64,000 nt of DNA, taken from NCBI GenBank assembly GCA_028023455.1, contig JAQFVV010000228.1, positions 1,759,591-1,823,590 on the forward strand, written 5' to 3'. The first letter of the stretch is position 1. Every line of letters starts with the position of its first letter. The translations under genes and the position numbers were made by a program. The notes beneath the pieces are model-generated. The model saw only the letters and a list, made by a program, of their open reading frames with translations. It was not told where the DNA came from and searched no databases. Source of the DNA: Epiperipatus broadwayi. Lineage: Eukaryota > Onychophora > Udeonychophora > Euonychophora > Peripatidae. Shown piece after piece: positions 61,970 through 64,000 of this stretch.

Positions 61970-62190
61970 TTGACATTCAGCTTATACAAATAAATGCCAT
62001 GAAATATAATAATGCTCCAAGTGTCCCCATTATAAGAATATCCTGACTTTTCAATATTTTATTAATGTTTCTCAAATTAGCTTGTTTTTTTACAGTGTAG
62101 ATAGCCATGTGTTTCAAAAAATCATCAAAGATTACAAACAGGAACTTTATTTTCTTAAAGGTTAGCATCAGGCTGCATCTCAATTGCTAG
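61970..62190 (-). pseudogene. Ty3/Gypsy integrase fragment
   Basis: The minus-strand frame 62183-61977 includes KIKFLFVIFDDFLKHMAIYT and VKKQANLRNINKIL. This resembles the start of a Gypsy integrase core: a hydrophobic strand, then the first catalytic Asp in 'V.DDFSK...YPI.NQ.A' and a helix. The DHG.QF box with the second Asp is not intact. It is downstream (in minus-strand direction) of RNase H and RT fragments, the correct order for Ty3/Gypsy pol. Stops between the pieces show that the element is dead. Confidence 0.55.
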
Positions 62191-62699
62191 CAATTAATTA
62201 AATCTTTTGGATGTAACTGGTTCCTTACCCTAACACTACATTAGCATACACTCTATGGCATTAAACAGTTTACTTAATAATTGTTTTCACCTTTTGAATA
62301 TCATAGCAACCATGCAAGCAGTGAATGTATACAATTAAGCTTTTTCATATTTCTGATGAAATTGTAATTCTTCATATACTTTTTATTTTTATTATTTGGT
62401 ATTCTAATAGCCCATATTAATTCTGTATATGTGAAATAAACTCTTACCATTTCTCTTCAGAATCATATCCTGATGATGATTCATTTTCCAAATAATTATT
62501 ATTTTTCAATATTTCTTTGGAGTTAGTATTTTTAATTTCTCTTCTACTGATTCATCTATGGTCAGTTCAGAATGTCATCAACACATAGATGCTGCTGAAT
62601 TGACTGAATTGGATTATGGCTTAATATGTTGGCTTCAGAAGCTATACAATACTGCATTGTTCAGTCAAATTATCATAGAAACAACTTCACCTATCAAAC

Positions 62700-63010
62700 T
62701 ATTGTTGATTAGATAGCTTTGAATCAAAAATTTAAGGTTTGTGTGATCAGTTATCACTATAGCTTCAGAGCCCAATAAGAATTGTCTAAATTTTAAAAAA
62801 TTCCAGACCAGTGCTTAAGCTCCTTTTTATATTACTATGCAATACCCACTTCTATCAGTTTGAAAGTAAAACAACTTGCAAAATTGTAGTATGATTAAAC
62901 AAAAATATTTACAAACATTTGATTTTAGAAAATCTTGAATATGCTTGAGCATCCATTCCCATGATACATCTTTTCTCTGCAGCTGAAGCATGAATTCTGT
63001 CCAAGGCAAA
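62700..63010 (-). pseudogene. Ty3/Gypsy RNase H and RT-end fragment
   Basis: On the minus strand 63009-62827 reads LQRKDVSWEWMLKHIQDFLK followed by FCKLFYFQTDRSGYCIVI. The first is the '.L.K...F.W...H...F...K' block at the end of the RT. The second contains the RNase H start TD.SGYG with its catalytic Asp. After a short break 62796-62706 reads FRQFLLGSEAIVITDHTNLK. This matches 'FR.FL.G....V.TDH..L', with the third conserved Asp of RNase H. These motifs in this order are diagnostic of LTR-retrotransposon pol. Confidence 0.7.
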
Positions 63011-63150
63011 ATTTGGATAAAACCTAATATATAAAAAGTTGAAGAATCTCAAAAATTTGAGGGTCTGCTTTTATGAACATCTTTTCTCAGCATCTGATGC
63101 ATAAATTCATGTCCAGGGCAGAATTTGGATAAAACCTAATATATAAAAAT
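62959..63150 (-). repeat. Internal tandem duplication in the Gypsy relic
   Basis: 62967-63042 (CATCTTTTCTCTGCAGCTGA to AAAACCTAATATATAAAAAG) is repeated with changes at 63079-63150 (CATCTTTTCTCAGCATCTGA to AAAACCTAATATATAAAAAT). The offset is about 112 bp. This duplicates part of the RT/RNase H junction and is one reason the frame is broken. Confidence 0.7.
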
Positions 63151-63319
63151 TTTCTGAGATCCAATAATAAACTGGAATTTTCTTTTTTTGTTATGAGAGT
63201 GTAAAATCTTTACTGGACTTGATTTTATCAGGATAATGTCTAAGTTTCTTTTTTCCATAATGTGACCTAAGAATATTCTTTCATAGATAGATTACCTTTC
63301 TTTTAAAATTATTTTTAAT

Positions 63320-63460
63320 TCTGCTATTGCAGCATTTCTTAAAGAAAATTTTTAAGTGGATTAAATGCTCATTGTCATTCTCTAATGCAATCCCAATATC
63401 ATCTATATATAGATTAAACAGAGCATTGACTTCTAATATGAATAATGTCCATACTGAAAT
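63320..63460 (-). pseudogene. Ty3/Gypsy reverse transcriptase catalytic fragment
   Basis: The minus strand about 63437-63300 reads ALFNLYIDDIGIALENDNEH, then LIHLKIFFKKCCNS. It contains the intact catalytic Y-x-DD box in its Gypsy form (YIDDI), followed by the 'EH..HL..VF..' helix typical of Ty3/Gypsy reverse transcriptases. Upstream RT motifs toward 64000 are not clear and the element probably continues beyond the window. With the RNase H and integrase pieces it defines one minus-strand element of at least 1.5 kb. Confidence 0.75.
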
Positions 63461-64000
63461 GCAATGTATTTCCTATTATTTAGGTGAAGCACAATCTACC
63501 AGTAGCTTGATGTCAGATCAAAAATCATGAATACTTTATTATCTGTAAGCTGAATAAGTAAATTGTGGATGTGCTGATGGATATTTTTATTAGAAAAAAT
63601 GATTTTGTTTAAAGGGTCTGACATACAAGCACAATATCACTATTCCATCTTTTTCTAAAACCACCATCAAGGGGTTGTTGTGTAGTATTGAGCATTTGAT
63701 TAAATGTTCCCACTTCATTTTTGCTTTGTTATTTCTCTATTTCAATCTTATATTGGTGAAGCAAAGGATATGATTTGGTCTGATAAAGTTTGTCCACTAA
63801 TGACCTTAATTAAGTGTATGTATATCTTCAACCATTTCAATAACTATGAAGAACACTTTTTTATATTTTGTTACTGTACCATAAATTTCTTTTCCCATTC
63901 TCTACATGCTAACTTCAGCTCATTTACATTAATTCAATAATCTGTCATCATTTGTAAACAATTGAATTCAAATGAGTAATCCATTGTATTGAAGTAAACT

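Overview
This window looks like a piece of a large, very AT-rich (roughly three quarters A+T by eye) invertebrate animal genome. No ordinary complete gene is visible. The coding potential is almost entirely decayed retroelements. The kinds seen are LINEs of several lineages, a Penelope-like element, a Ty3/Gypsy element, tRNA-derived SINEs, fold-back elements and an array of hammerhead-ribozyme repeats (a retrozyme). This mix, together with AAT/ATT microsatellites and a spliced-type first exon, suggests a metazoan. I cannot name the species from the sequence alone.

Layout. 1-16.4 kb is gene-free AT-rich DNA with a small fold-back near 5.9 kb and two blocks (about 9.04-10.7 and 14.0-14.9 kb) whose richer, non-simple texture resembles conserved non-coding DNA. 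16.4-19.9 kb holds a SINE, a minus-strand LINE reverse-transcriptase relic and a plus-strand RTE-type LINE relic. 25.1-26.2 kb holds a palindromic MITE-like element. 29.6-30.5 kb is the one CpG-containing, gene-like spot. It carries a probable first coding exon on the minus strand with a consensus splice donor, and a CpG-rich upstream region with a YY1-type site. 32.5-39.3 kb is LINE territory: an endonuclease fragment, then a nearly full-length but broken L1/Tx1-like LINE split by an inverted SINE pair, then another LINE relic.

39.4-45.5 kb is the most interesting part. At least four copies of one repeat family are built around trinucleotide microsatellites and a roughly 40-bp minisatellite. 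Inserted in that minisatellite, with a 12-bp target duplication, is a 369-bp tandem repeat. Each unit carries a type I hammerhead ribozyme on the minus strand, and the insertion ends in a perfectly abutting 41-bp fold-back. About 300 bp further on lies a Penelope-like element relic (reverse-transcriptase end plus a GIY-YIG-like domain) bounded by inverted repeats of about 130 bp. Penelope-like elements and retrozymes are the two animal retroelement classes known to carry such ribozymes, so their juxtaposition is worth testing.

45.5-55.1 kb holds another SINE, another LINE relic and a very large imperfect inverted repeat (arms of about 2 kb) interrupted by a hairpin MITE with its own target duplication. 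55.5-57.4 kb has an LTR/promoter-like stretch and a second RTE 3' end. 59.1-59.3 kb is a long AAT-to-ATT microsatellite palindrome. 62-64 kb contains a decayed minus-strand Ty3/Gypsy pol in the order RT, RNase H, integrase, running off the right edge. All protein-level calls come from reading translations by eye, without database searches.
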